NCBI GenBank assembly: GCA_030055615.1
Contig: JASFYN010000001.1
Span: 265,267 to 329,266, forward strand
Length of the DNA: 64,000 nucleotides
From: Methanothermobacter sp.
GTDB taxonomy: Archaea > Methanobacteriota > Methanobacteria > Methanobacteriales > DSM-23052
Direction: 5' to 3'
A program made the position numbers and the translations under genes. Shown here in pieces: positions 37,001 to 45,748 of the stretch. The notes below the pieces were generated by a model. It had not been told where the DNA came from and searched no databases. It was given only the letters and a program-made list of their open reading frames with translations. Position 1 is the first letter of the stretch. Every line of letters starts with the position of its first letter.

Positions 37001-37132
37001 GGGTTTAAGGAGGTAGTATTTTTTCACACCCCCCATTCATCCTCCTTCAACCCGTTAACCATCTAACACCCCCCCTTTAAAAATATTAACTTATCCATAG
37101 ATGCTCCTACATTATAGCACCTATAGGGGGGG
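37001..37132. other. Structured intergenic region between convergent genes
   Basis: The 255-base gap holds two hairpin candidates. GGGTTTAAGGAGG (37001-37013) pairs with CCTCCTTCAACCC (37041-37053) with one mismatch. Then a C7 run (37069-37075) faces a G7 run (37126-37132), and inside these CATAGATGCT can pair with AGCACCTATAG with one A-C mismatch. These are the likely ends of the UbiA and PPOX-fold transcripts, but a small RNA is possible. Confidence 0.4.
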
Positions 37133-37209
37133 TTTCCATTTTTAGGCGACCTCCCCCATTACAAAAGCCAAACTAGGATAAACAGTTAGAAAGCTTAACA
37201 TGTGGTGTT

Positions 37210-37686
37210 TTACTCTCCACTTTTTATACCAGTTATATCAACTACATCTACGAGTTTCCAAACATAGGATCTTTCCATTTTAACAAGACATGCCAGTGGA
37301 TCTTCAGGGGAATGGCCCAAGGCTTTAAGCACCTTCCTAGAAAGGCCTTTTTCCTTGATCAGGTCTGTGAACATTCTTCTAACCCTATTCTTCTCATCCT
37401 GGTCTGTTACTTCGACTATTTGCCCTTGTAGTGTCACGAATTTGTAACTTGAAAGGTCTGGTTCGAATTCTTCTATCTCCACTGCAACATAGGGGTTTTT
37501 CTTTAAGAGTTCGATTTTCCGTCCATATTTAGTTGAAAGGAAGTACAAGTGTTCCCCATCAAACACATAAAGGAATGGTGCTATATAGGGGTATTCTCCA
37601 CTGAAGGCTATTCTACTTATAAAATTCTCGCTTATAAACTCGTCGTATTCTTCCTTTGACATTAAGGGTATTTTAACAATCCCCAT
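37210..37686 (-). CDS. Pyridoxamine 5'-phosphate oxidase-fold flavoprotein
   Basis: A 158-residue split-barrel protein. It has the order IPLMSKEEYDEFISENFISRIAFSG, PYIAPFLYVFDGEHLYFLSTKYGRKIELLKKNPYVAVEIEE, then VTLQGQIVEV, which is the PNPOx-like fold that binds FMN or F420. No clear substrate. The start is ATG 37686, preceded by GGAGGT; a second ATG at 37701 is inside the ribosome site. It follows the MBL-rhodanese gene after 16 bases and probably shares its transcript. Confidence 0.82.
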   Translation of the reverse strand: MGIVKIPLMSKEEYDEFISENFISRIAFSGEYPYIAPFLYVFDGEHLYFLSTKYGRKIELLKKNPYVAVEIEEFEPDLSSYKFVTLQGQIVEVTDQDEKNRVRRMFTDLIKEKGLSRKVLKALGHSPEDPLACLVKMERSYVWKLVDVVDITGIKSGE

Positions 37687-37702
37687 TATTATAACCTCCA
37701 TA

Positions 37703-39048
37703 CTATTTTTTGATGGGATAACCTCTTTTTATCCAAGAAGTTATCCCCCCAAGGAGAGTTCTAACATTCTTGTAACCGTTTATTTTGAGCAGACTCGCTG
37801 CCATGGTCGACTTATAACCTGAATCACAGTAAACAACCAAATTGTCAGGTATGTTGTCCAGGTTTTCTGGGATTTCACCGACCCAGCAATGCTCGGAACC
37901 TTCTATATGATATTTTTCACGATCTGCATGTTTCCTAACATCTAGGATGAAGAAGTCCGCACCTTTGTCAATCTGGGATTTAAGCTGATCTACAGTCCAT
38001 GCTTCCAGTTTGTCACATTTCATCCCATTAATGTACCAATTGGGGAAGCCACCCTGGAGGTAACCATACTTGTTGTCATATCCTAGTCTTATAAGGGATC
38101 TTCTCACAAGCTCGTTGGATCCGTTTTCATCTACTATGATTATCGGATCCTCATAATCTAGGAAGTATCCTGCGAATGCTGGGAAACCATCGCTCCAAAT
38201 GTTCAAACTTCCTGGTATATGACCTCCAGAGAAGCTTGTGGGATTCCTAACATCGACCAATTGGGCCCCTTCTTTGATCATGTCATTGAATTCTTGGACA
38301 TTTAATGGTTCTAGGTAGGGGTTTTCTAATGGCGCTCCTTCTAGGTTGTTTTTTTCCATCCTTTTAAAGTAGGGTGGCATGTAAACTTTTTCATTCCTTT
38401 TATGTTCTATGAAGGTTTCCTTGTCCAATTTTAGCATGGGATTTGTTAACTTTTCATATCCTATGGTTGTAAGGTCTTGGTCTCTTATCTGGGCGCCGCA
38501 GACCGAACCAGCGGTGTGCGCAGGACATACTATAACATGATCACCCAATGGTAATATTTTTTATGCAGGCTTTCGTAGAGCAAGCTTGCAGTTTCTGGTA
38601 TTTTTTCTTCCCCAAAAAAGTCGACCCGGCCAACTTCTCCCGGGAATAGCACATCACCAACAAATACCATCAATGGGGTTTTTCCATCATCTTCTACGAC
38701 TATGGATATGCTCTCATAGGTGTGGCCTGGTGTTTCAAGGATCTCAAGCTCAAGAAGTCCTAGTTTGAAAACGTCACCTTCAATTACACCGGTCCCATAT
38801 TTGAAGTCTAGTTTGTCTCCATGGAGTATTTCGGCATCAACATATTTTGTAAGTTCCAATGATCCTATGGTGTAATCTTCGTTCCTATGTGTTTCGAAGA
38901 TGTAGCGTATGCTCATATCATTTTCTCTTGCAAGGTCAAGGTAGATTTCAACATCTCTACGAGGGTCTATGACCGCAGCTTCCCCATCCGACCCTATAAA
39001 ATAGGAATTATGGGATATTCCTTCCGACTTTACTATCTCAAGTAACAA
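37703..39048 (-). pseudogene. MBL-fold/rhodanese sulfurtransferase, broken by a one-base frameshift
   Basis: The first part (39048 to about 38560) is the metallo-beta-lactamase domain of a persulfide-dioxygenase-like protein, with DPRRDVEIYLDLAREND and ETPGHTYESISIVV. The canonical THxHxDH motif is degenerate here: FETHRNEDYTIG. The second part (38548 to 37703) carries PAHTAGSVCG and two rhodanese domains, the first with VDVRNPTSFSGGHIPG and no active Cys, the second ending in VVYCDSGYKSTMAASLL with the active cysteine. The frame changes at a T6 run (38557-38562); one more base would give LHKKILPLGDHVIVCPAH, the normal join. A single protein of about 448 residues is expected. Confidence 0.82.
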
Positions 39049-39075
39049 TTTTCATCACCTTATTTATAATAGATT

Positions 39076-41072
39076 CTATCTTGTCTTGAGGGTGTTTTGT
39101 GGAAATTTTAACCAGATTTTAACTCCTTTTCCTCCTTTTATTTTTATTTCGCCATTGAGTTGTTTGGTGAGGGCATACATCAGTTTAATGCCTAATGTTT
39201 CACATTCTTCTGGTCTGAAATTTTCTGGGAATCCAACCCCATCGTCTTTGATGATAATATTGATGTGACCGTCTTTTTTGCATGCTTTTATGGTTACACT
39301 CCCTTCACCTTCTGGGAATGCATGTTTCAAGGCATTTGTCAAAGCCTCGTTTATTATGAGTCCAGTGGGGATGGCCTGGTTTATGTCGAGTTTTATATCC
39401 TGGATTTGACATTTAAACTCAACTTTCTGGGTTGGATATGTTGCTTTCAACTCTAATATCATATCCTTTAGGTAATCTTTGAAGTCTATGAATGATAGAT
39501 CCTCTGAATGGTATAGTTTTTCATGGGCTCGTGCTATTGCCTTTATCCTATTGATTATTTCCTGTATTTGCCCTTTATCCTTTGTCATGTGTTTTTTCTG
39601 GAGGTTTATGAGACTTATTATAACCTGGAGGTTGTTTTTAACCCGGTGATGTAACTCTGCAAGCATTGCATTTTTTTCTTTGAGACTTTTTTCGAGGGAT
39701 TTTTCATATTCCTTGATATTGGTTATGTCACGTAATGATATGAGGATACATTCCTCCCCTTCCCAGTATGTTTTGGCTGTTCTTAATTCAGCATACCTTA
39801 TACTCCCATCAGCTGCCAAAATTTCGATTTCCTGGACCATGCTGGGTTTCAATGGTTTTCCTATAATCTTCCCCGATATACCCTCTGTTTCCAAGCCAAA
39901 ATATTCTATAGCTTGTTGGTTGGCATAGTATACCCTACCCTCCTTGTTAATGATGAATATACTCTCTGGACTGTTTTCAACTATGTTAAGGAAGTTTTTC
40001 ATCGACTTCTCTAATTTTTCTTCGAATTTTTTCTTCTCAGTAATATCTGACATGATGACGCCTATACCCTTTTCAGTGGTGGTGGGGATTTCAATTGGAA
40101 ATTTTTGTATGTAATAATGTCGGCCGTTGATTTCCCTCTCAAAGCTAATGTCATCGCCTTTTAATGGTACTTCATCTGAGTATTCTAGGATTGTGGCGGT
40201 TTCTTCATCGAATATCTCATAGGCTGTTTTTCCCAATATCTCTGATCTTCTTTTACCTGCGAATTTGCAAAAGCTATTATTCACGAGAACATACCTTGAA
40301 CTAGAATCCTTAACCACGATAATAAAAGGAGAATGTTCAATGAAACTCTTATAAGTTCTTGTAAACCTAGTGATGAACTCTAGGAAATCTTTTTCACGTT
40401 TCAGGTTCTTGAGCCAATTTTCAACTTCTACTTGAGCCGGATCCTTCTCAAGGAGAGTTTTGGGTGGTATGTAATAAAAGTTTCTATAAACCTTGCCACC
40501 CCATATTATGATAGGATGGGTTAGGATGATGCTTTTGAGGGTTTCTGGTTCAAAGGCAGATTTTTTGTATTGGCATATTGCCACGCACTTGAACTTTGGA
40601 AAGAATTTGTTAAGTTTCGCTTCATATTCTATCAGCCTTTCACTCCCAGGCACTCTTTTCAGAGCCCAGGTCATCTCTCCTGTGACGCGTAAGCCGGTGT
40701 ATCCTTCTTTTATGGCCTTTTCTGTTTCCCTTTTTAGGATTTTTATCATTTTATCAGGGTTGAAGTAGCCTTCTTTGGTGTATGTTTCATCTGCGTATAG
40801 TATTTGGAATTGTTTTAGGTTGTTTGGGTTGATTCCTTGTTCTTTGAGGTGTTTTTTTATTGTGTTGGGTTTGTGTTGGTCTGTTATGTAAATGCATTTT
40901 TCATTGTTTTTGAGCCCGTCTATGATGAATGTATGATGATCTGTTCCCATTCTTCTTCTTTTTCGTAGATTAGGCAAATGTGGTCATGAATTTTTATTGT
41001 TTCATCCAAGTTTTTGTTTCTAATAATCTGGGTTTGTCTTTTAGGGTTGTGAGTTTTTATTGTTTCATTCAA
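39076..41072 (-). pseudogene. MEDS-PAS-PAS histidine kinase, broken by a one-base frameshift
   Basis: A sensor kinase without membrane helices. In order: a MEDS/DcmR-like sensory domain (HDHICLIYEKEEEWEQIIIH, then IIDGLKNNEKCIYITDQH), two PAS domains, the HisKA_2-type phosphoacceptor ELHHRVKNNLQVIISLINLQ and a HATPase with INEALTNALKHAF and KDDGVGFPENF. The MEDS domain is split by a frameshift at 40928-40929; one extra T gives IIHFIIDGL. The start is probably TTG 41072, preceded by AGGTG and overlapping the kaiB stop. It lies in the kaiC-kaiB operon; no response regulator is close by. About 665 residues when repaired. Confidence 0.82.
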
Positions 41073-41331
41073 GGGGGACACCTAGGAATTTTAGTAGGGC
41101 TTTTTCATCGGATAGGTCTCCTATGATTCTCCTCTTGGGTTTGGGTTTTATCCTGTCAAGGGTTGGTATTGCGATAATATGATTTTTCCGGGCCAATTCC
41201 GGGTTTTTGGTGATGTCGATGATTTCAGTGTTGATGTTTATTCTTTTTTTGATCTTTTGCAATTTTTTGATGGCTGCTTCTGCGTGGGGGTTTTTGGGGG
41301 TTATATATAATCTGAGGATTATTTCGTTCAA
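41065..41331 (-). CDS. KaiB-domain protein
   Basis: An 88-residue thioredoxin-like protein beginning NEIILRLYITPKNPHAEAAIKKLQ and ending IIDITKNPELARKNHIIAIPTLDR-IKPKPKRRIIG. This is the KaiB pattern (beta-alpha-beta start, then the I-A-x-P-T-L segment). The best start is TTG 41331, which overlaps the kaiC stop (TTGA) and has GGGGGGTGA seven bases upstream. It lies between kaiC and a MEDS-PAS histidine kinase, all coupled by overlaps. KaiB partners of KaiC act in clocks of cyanobacteria; in archaea the role is unknown. Confidence 0.88.
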   Translation of the reverse strand: MNEIILRLYITPKNPHAEAAIKKLQKIKKRININTEIIDITKNPELARKNHIIAIPTLDRIKPKPKRRIIGDLSDEKALLKFLGVPLE

Positions 41332-42734
41332 ATAGTTTTCACCCCCCATTTTTTTATTTTTATGCCCTTTTTGGTTAGTTGGATTTCGTGAGGTCGTGTG
41401 GAGTGTTCCATGCCACGACTTTTAAGTACTCTTAGGATTTTGAGATATTCTCCACCCCGTTCTGTCTGGTCTAGTATGATCCAGGTGTCTATGAGGGATG
41501 ATAGGCGCATCTCTGTGGTTGTTAATGGCCTGCCACCCATTGTAAGGTATGTTAGGATGGAAGTTATCTTCTTATTCTTCAGAAAGTCTGTGAATCTTAT
41601 GAAAAGGTCTTTCACGGCGAAACCGGCCTCTGTGAGCGCTGATATGGGATCTATTATAACATGGTCTGGTCTGAAATCGCGTACAATATCTTGCATGCTT
41701 GTCAGGTGGGCTTCCAAGCATAGTGTGGTGGGTCTTTCGGCGTGTATAAGGAGTTTTCCTTCTTCAATGAATTTTTTGAGGTTTATCCCAACAGATTTCA
41801 TGTTACGGATTATCTGGTCTGTGGGCTCCTCATTTGCGAAGAAAAGGCATCTTTCACCCCTATTGCAGGCTTCCTGGGCGAATGTGGATACGAAACTAGT
41901 CTTACCAGTACCGGTGGTCCCTGAGATTAATACAGACGACCCTTGGTAAAATCCTCCTCCAAGTATGTTGTCAAGTTCTGGGATGCCACTAGATACGATT
42001 TTGCGACTTACGCTATAATCAAGTTTGAGAGAGGTTATAGGGAACAATGATAAACCCTTAGAATTTATAAGCATTGGATACTCATTCAGACCATGTTCTG
42101 AACCCCTATATTTTCGTATAGTCATATACCTTGTACCTATATAATCCTTGTACTGGTATTTAAGATGGATGACGCAATCTGATATGTAATCTTCAAGTCC
42201 ATGGGTCGCCCCACCATAGGGGTTTTCTCCACTAGTGAATATGCTTGTAAGACCCTTGCTATTTAACCAGTTTATGAGCCTGATGAGCTCCTCTCTCATA
42301 TCTTTTTTAAAGTGGGATAGTAAAGTGTCAACCTTGTCGATCACTATCCTCTTAGCATTTACACGTTTTATAGCATCCTCTAGACGGACTAGAAGAGCAT
42401 CCAAACTATAATCACCACTTTCAACCCCAAAAATGGAAGATAAATCCTCTATAAACATCTTATCTTCCTGGATAAGATCCTCAAGAAGGTTATCCTCTAA
42501 TCTGAAATTTTCTATGAGATTGTCCTTGCTCTCTTCAAAGGTTACCATGACACCAGGCTCATCATAAAGACTGGCACCGTTAATCAAGAATTGCATGGCA
42601 AAGAAAGTTTTACCAGTCCCAGGACCACCATAAACTAGAGTATTACGACCCCGGGGCAGGCCACCCCTTGTTATACTATCAACACCCCAGATACCAGTCG
42701 GGGCCTTCTCAACTGGCCTAAAAGATCCCCTCAT
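41328..42734 (-). CDS. KaiC-like double-domain ATPase
   Basis: A 468-residue protein with two RecA/KaiC domains. Domain I: Walker A GGPGTGKT at 36-43 and paired Glu at 67-68 in TFEES. Domain II: SGTTGTGKT at 271-279 and NEE at 301-303. The segment at 407-417 has TEMRLSSLIDT, so the place of the KaiC phosphosites (Ser-Thr) is occupied by Ser412-Ser413. Both domains look active. The start is ATG 42734 with GGGTGAG upstream. It is the first gene of kaiC-kaiB-histidine kinase, so it may pass a state or signal to the kinase. Confidence 0.9.
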   Translation of the reverse strand: MRGSFRPVEKAPTGIWGVDSITRGGLPRGRNTLVYGGPGTGKTFFAMQFLINGASLYDEPGVMVTFEESKDNLIENFRLEDNLLEDLIQEDKMFIEDLSSIFGVESGDYSLDALLVRLEDAIKRVNAKRIVIDKVDTLLSHFKKDMREELIRLINWLNSKGLTSIFTSGENPYGGATHGLEDYISDCVIHLKYQYKDYIGTRYMTIRKYRGSEHGLNEYPMLINSKGLSLFPITSLKLDYSVSRKIVSSGIPELDNILGGGFYQGSSVLISGTTGTGKTSFVSTFAQEACNRGERCLFFANEEPTDQIIRNMKSVGINLKKFIEEGKLLIHAERPTTLCLEAHLTSMQDIVRDFRPDHVIIDPISALTEAGFAVKDLFIRFTDFLKNKKITSILTYLTMGGRPLTTTEMRLSSLIDTWIILDQTERGGEYLKILRVLKSRGMEHSTRPHEIQLTKKGIKIKKWGVKTI

Positions 42735-42920
42735 AAACTCACCCCCCACCATGGTGAGAATCCAATATTATTATTACTATTAGATTATAATAAATTTTCT
42801 ATAAACAATAAAACCTTGACCAGGATCACATCAAATAGTCAAAAAAAGGCAAAGGATTCGACAAAAAAAGAGAGATTTTGACAAGAAAAAAGCTCCAAAA
42901 AAAATTGGGTGGAAAAGGAC

Positions 42921-43859
42921 ATGGATTACATCATCGAAACAGAAAAAATAACCAAAAAGTATGATGATTTCACAGCAGTAGACAAGGTAGATTTGAAAGT
43001 GCCAGAGGAGGACATCTACGCGATACTAGGACCTAACGGGGCTGGTAAAACAACATTAATATCAATGTTATGCACGATACTCAGGCCAACAAGTGGCACA
43101 GCCAAAGTGAACGGATACGATATCATCAGAGAACCTGAAAAGGTAAGAGCATCCATTGGCATAGTATTCCAATCCAGGGCGCTTGATGACATGCTAACAG
43201 GAAGAGAACACCTAGAAATGCACGCAGCACTATACGGAGTCCCCAAGGAGATAAGAGAGGAAAGGATACAGGAAGTGCTAGAACTCATAGCCCTCGGTGA
43301 AAAAGCCGACGAATATGTCAAAACATATTCAGGTGGCATGAAACGCCGACTAGAAATAGGAAGAGGACTCATACACCACCCCAAGGTTTTATTCCTGGAT
43401 GAGCCAACATTAGGCCTAGACCCCCAGACACGCGAAAGCATCTGGAAATACATAAAACAACTCAACAAAGAAGAAAAAGTAACAGTACTGCTCACAACAC
43501 ATTACATGGAAGAAGCAGACAAACTCTGCGACCAAGTAGCAATAATGAACCGCGGAAAAATCATAAAAGCAGACACACCAACAAAACTCAAAAGAGAACT
43601 AAAAGCAGACACAATAAAAGTAAAAGTAGAAAGACCCAAGGAATTTGCAGAGAAAATCCAAGGATTACCCAGGGTGAAAGAAGCCTATAAAACCCAAGAG
43701 ACAGTAAAATTGTTAGTAGAGAGAGGTGAAAACCTCATACCAGAAATAGTGAACTTCGCAACACAAGAAAACTTCAAAATAAGATCAGTAGAACTAGAAC
43801 ATCCAACACTAGAAGATGTATTCATAAAATACACAGGAAACAAAATAACAGAAACATAA
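42921..43859 (+). CDS. ABC transporter ATP-binding protein, DrrA-like
   Basis: A 312-residue ATPase. Walker A is LGPNGAGKTTL, signature YSGGMKRRLEIGRGL, Walker B VLFLDEPTLGLDP, and the H-loop LLTTHYMEEADK. The C-terminal ~90 residues are the extension seen in DrrA-type and other multidrug/lipid export ATPases. It pairs with the ABC-2 permease that follows. I chose ATG 42921; a GTG at 42909 in frame is also possible. The 5' side is an AT-rich gap of about 185 bases with the divergent kaiC promoter. Confidence 0.9.
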   Translation: MDYIIETEKITKKYDDFTAVDKVDLKVPEEDIYAILGPNGAGKTTLISMLCTILRPTSGTAKVNGYDIIREPEKVRASIGIVFQSRALDDMLTGREHLEMHAALYGVPKEIREERIQEVLELIALGEKADEYVKTYSGGMKRRLEIGRGLIHHPKVLFLDEPTLGLDPQTRESIWKYIKQLNKEEKVTVLLTTHYMEEADKLCDQVAIMNRGKIIKADTPTKLKRELKADTIKVKVERPKEFAEKIQGLPRVKEAYKTQETVKLLVERGENLIPEIVNFATQENFKIRSVELEHPTLEDVFIKYTGNKITET

Positions 43860-43899
43860 AACCCTGAAAAATATTCTGTAAATTATTAGAGGGGAAAAG

Positions 43900-44664
43900 A
43901 TGGGAGAAATAGAAGGAATATACACCATATGGTTAAGAGAAATGAAAAGATTCCTACGCTACAGATCAAGAATAGTCACCTCAATCGTAACACCACTACT
44001 ATGGCTTGTAATATTCGGAACAGGACTCGGAGCATCAATAAGATTCGCAGCGGTCCCAGGAGGCTACAGAGCATTCATCTACCCAGGCATAATAGGCCAA
44101 ACCATACTATTCACAAGCATATTTTCTGGTGTTTCAGTAATAATAGACAGACAATACGGCTTCCTCAAAGAGATTCTAGTGGCACCTATCTCAAGACCAT
44201 CAATAGTCCTTGGAAAAGCCCTAGGTATAAGCACGGCCTCAATGATACAAACAGCCATCCTACTATTATTATCGTTCCTTGTAGGGATTACAATGACACC
44301 AGCTTGTTTCATCGTAACCATGATACTCTCACTCATAATCTCAATGGGTTTTGGAGGGCTGGGACTCATGATAGCAGCCTTCACAGACAGCATGGAAGGA
44401 TTCAACCTCATAATGAGCTTCATAGTATTACCAATATTCCTACTAAGCGGAGCCCTATTCCCCATCACTGGCCTGCCAACATGGTTAAAAAATGCTGTTT
44501 ATATAAACCCTTTAACTTATGGTGTGGACGCACTACGCTATACTATACTTAGAAGGTCTGTGCTCCCTCTTGAGATTAATTTTGTAGTTATCAGTATATT
44601 TGCGGTTATAATGGTTTTATTAGCTGCTTTCATGTTTAACGTGAAAGAACAGAGTTTAATGTAG
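43900..44664 (+). CDS. ABC-2 type transporter permease
   Basis: A 254-residue membrane protein with about six hydrophobic helices. The N-terminal IYTIWLREMKRFLRYRSRIVTSIV-TPLLWLVIFGTGLG and the later FLKEILVAPISRPSIVLGKALG are typical of ABC-2 export permeases such as DrrB. A GGGG-AAAAG site precedes the ATG. The partner ATPase is 40 bases upstream. The exported substrate is not known. After it comes a 352-base AT-rich gap before the cas operon. Confidence 0.88.
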   Translation: MGEIEGIYTIWLREMKRFLRYRSRIVTSIVTPLLWLVIFGTGLGASIRFAAVPGGYRAFIYPGIIGQTILFTSIFSGVSVIIDRQYGFLKEILVAPISRPSIVLGKALGISTASMIQTAILLLLSFLVGITMTPACFIVTMILSLIISMGFGGLGLMIAAFTDSMEGFNLIMSFIVLPIFLLSGALFPITGLPTWLKNAVYINPLTYGVDALRYTILRRSVLPLEINFVVISIFAVIMVLLAAFMFNVKEQSLM

Positions 44665-45016
44665 AAAATATATTCATCTGCTTTCTTATTATGGTTTTTG
44701 TTCAGAATAGGGTGTGATATAAATTGTTTTTCCATACTATAAAGATTTTATCGGATTTGAATACTGTATTTGTAAAATAAAGTGGAAAATTTGAACGGGA
44801 TTAATTTTTAGAAACAATAATTGGACATTTGATATATATTGTAGATAATTGTCTATATTGTTTTTATAAGTGAAATTTTTTTATTACTTGTAGATGGAAA
44901 TTAGTATTATCATATAAATAATTTATGAAGTGAACCTTAAACATAAAACTTATATACAAGAATTCTATGAATCATAATATGAAATTTATAACTAAACTAA
45001 TGTGGAGGCTTGAGAT
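44665..45016 (+). promoter_or_regulatory. AT-rich gap with the predicted cas operon promoter
   Basis: The 352 bases are very AT-rich and hold no gene that I can support. Near the end, CTTATATAC at 44949-44957 is a TATA-like element that would start the cas message near 44980. The strong ribosome site GGAGG at 45004-45008 then leads into cas6. Confidence 0.45.
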
Positions 45017-45748
45017 ATTAGATTACATATTCTACTTAAAAGTGAGGAAAAGCCACTTAAAATACCCTATAATTACAATTACGCTATAAATTCCATGATA
45101 TATTATAAAATAGCCGATAAAGACCTCGCAATGGAATTGCACAAGTCAGATGATTATAAATTTTTCACATTTTCTGAATTCTATGTCATGAAAAGAAGGG
45201 CCCTTAAAGATTATTTATTAGCAGAAAATGGGGAGATAGGACTTTACATATCATCACCAAATGAGGAATTCATAAAAAACCTTGTAGAAGGATTCTTAAC
45301 CAATCCCCATGTAACTTTTTTAAATAAGAAAATGTGGGTAGAAAAAGTCGCACTTTTAAGAAAACCTAAAATAAAGAAGAGAATGAAGTTCAGGACACTT
45401 TCCCCAATCATTGTACGGACACTCAAAGAAAAAAACGGGAAATTGAAGCAGTGGGATCTTAACCCAGCAGATTTGAAATTCTATGAGAATTTGCAAAAGA
45501 ATCTCATCAATAAGTATACAGCATTTCATGGAGAATATAAAGGAGACGAATACATGAAAATATTTCCAGAAACTCGGTCGATAAAGCGGAAGAGGATCAA
45601 AGTACCTAAGGAGGGGGCTGAAACATATCATAGAGCATATCATATGAGATTCGAAATAGAAGCCGATCCTAGGCTTCTTGAGTTTGCATATGATTGTGGA
45701 TTAGGTGAAAAAAACAGTATGGGATTTGGGATGGTGGCGAAGGTATGA
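45017..45748 (+). CDS. cas6: Cas6 CRISPR RNA endonuclease, apparent ATT start
   Basis: A 243-residue RAMP protein that cuts pre-crRNA in the repeat. The C-terminal glycine-rich loop CGLGEKNSMGFGMV is clear, and the N-terminal part reads RLHILLKSEEKPLKIPYNYN-YAINSMIYYKIAD, the normal Cas6 beginning. The first in-frame ATG is at 45095, within NSMIYYK, so starting there would remove the first beta strand. In-frame TGA at 45011 limits the frame. The codon eight bases after GGAGG is ATT at 45017. This is the first gene of a nine-gene type I-B operon; its stop overlaps the start of cas8b. Confidence 0.88.
   Translation: MRLHILLKSEEKPLKIPYNYNYAINSMIYYKIADKDLAMELHKSDDYKFFTFSEFYVMKRRALKDYLLAENGEIGLYISSPNEEFIKNLVEGFLTNPHVTFLNKKMWVEKVALLRKPKIKKRMKFRTLSPIIVRTLKEKNGKLKQWDLNPADLKFYENLQKNLINKYTAFHGEYKGDEYMKIFPETRSIKRKRIKVPKEGAETYHRAYHMRFEIEADPRLLEFAYDCGLGEKNSMGFGMVAKV

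Noticed and set aside
38530-38548. MBL and rhodanese parts as two separate overlapping genes
   Set aside because: The join restores the conserved LPLGDHVIVCPAH region with one base; the second part has no ribosome site of its own.
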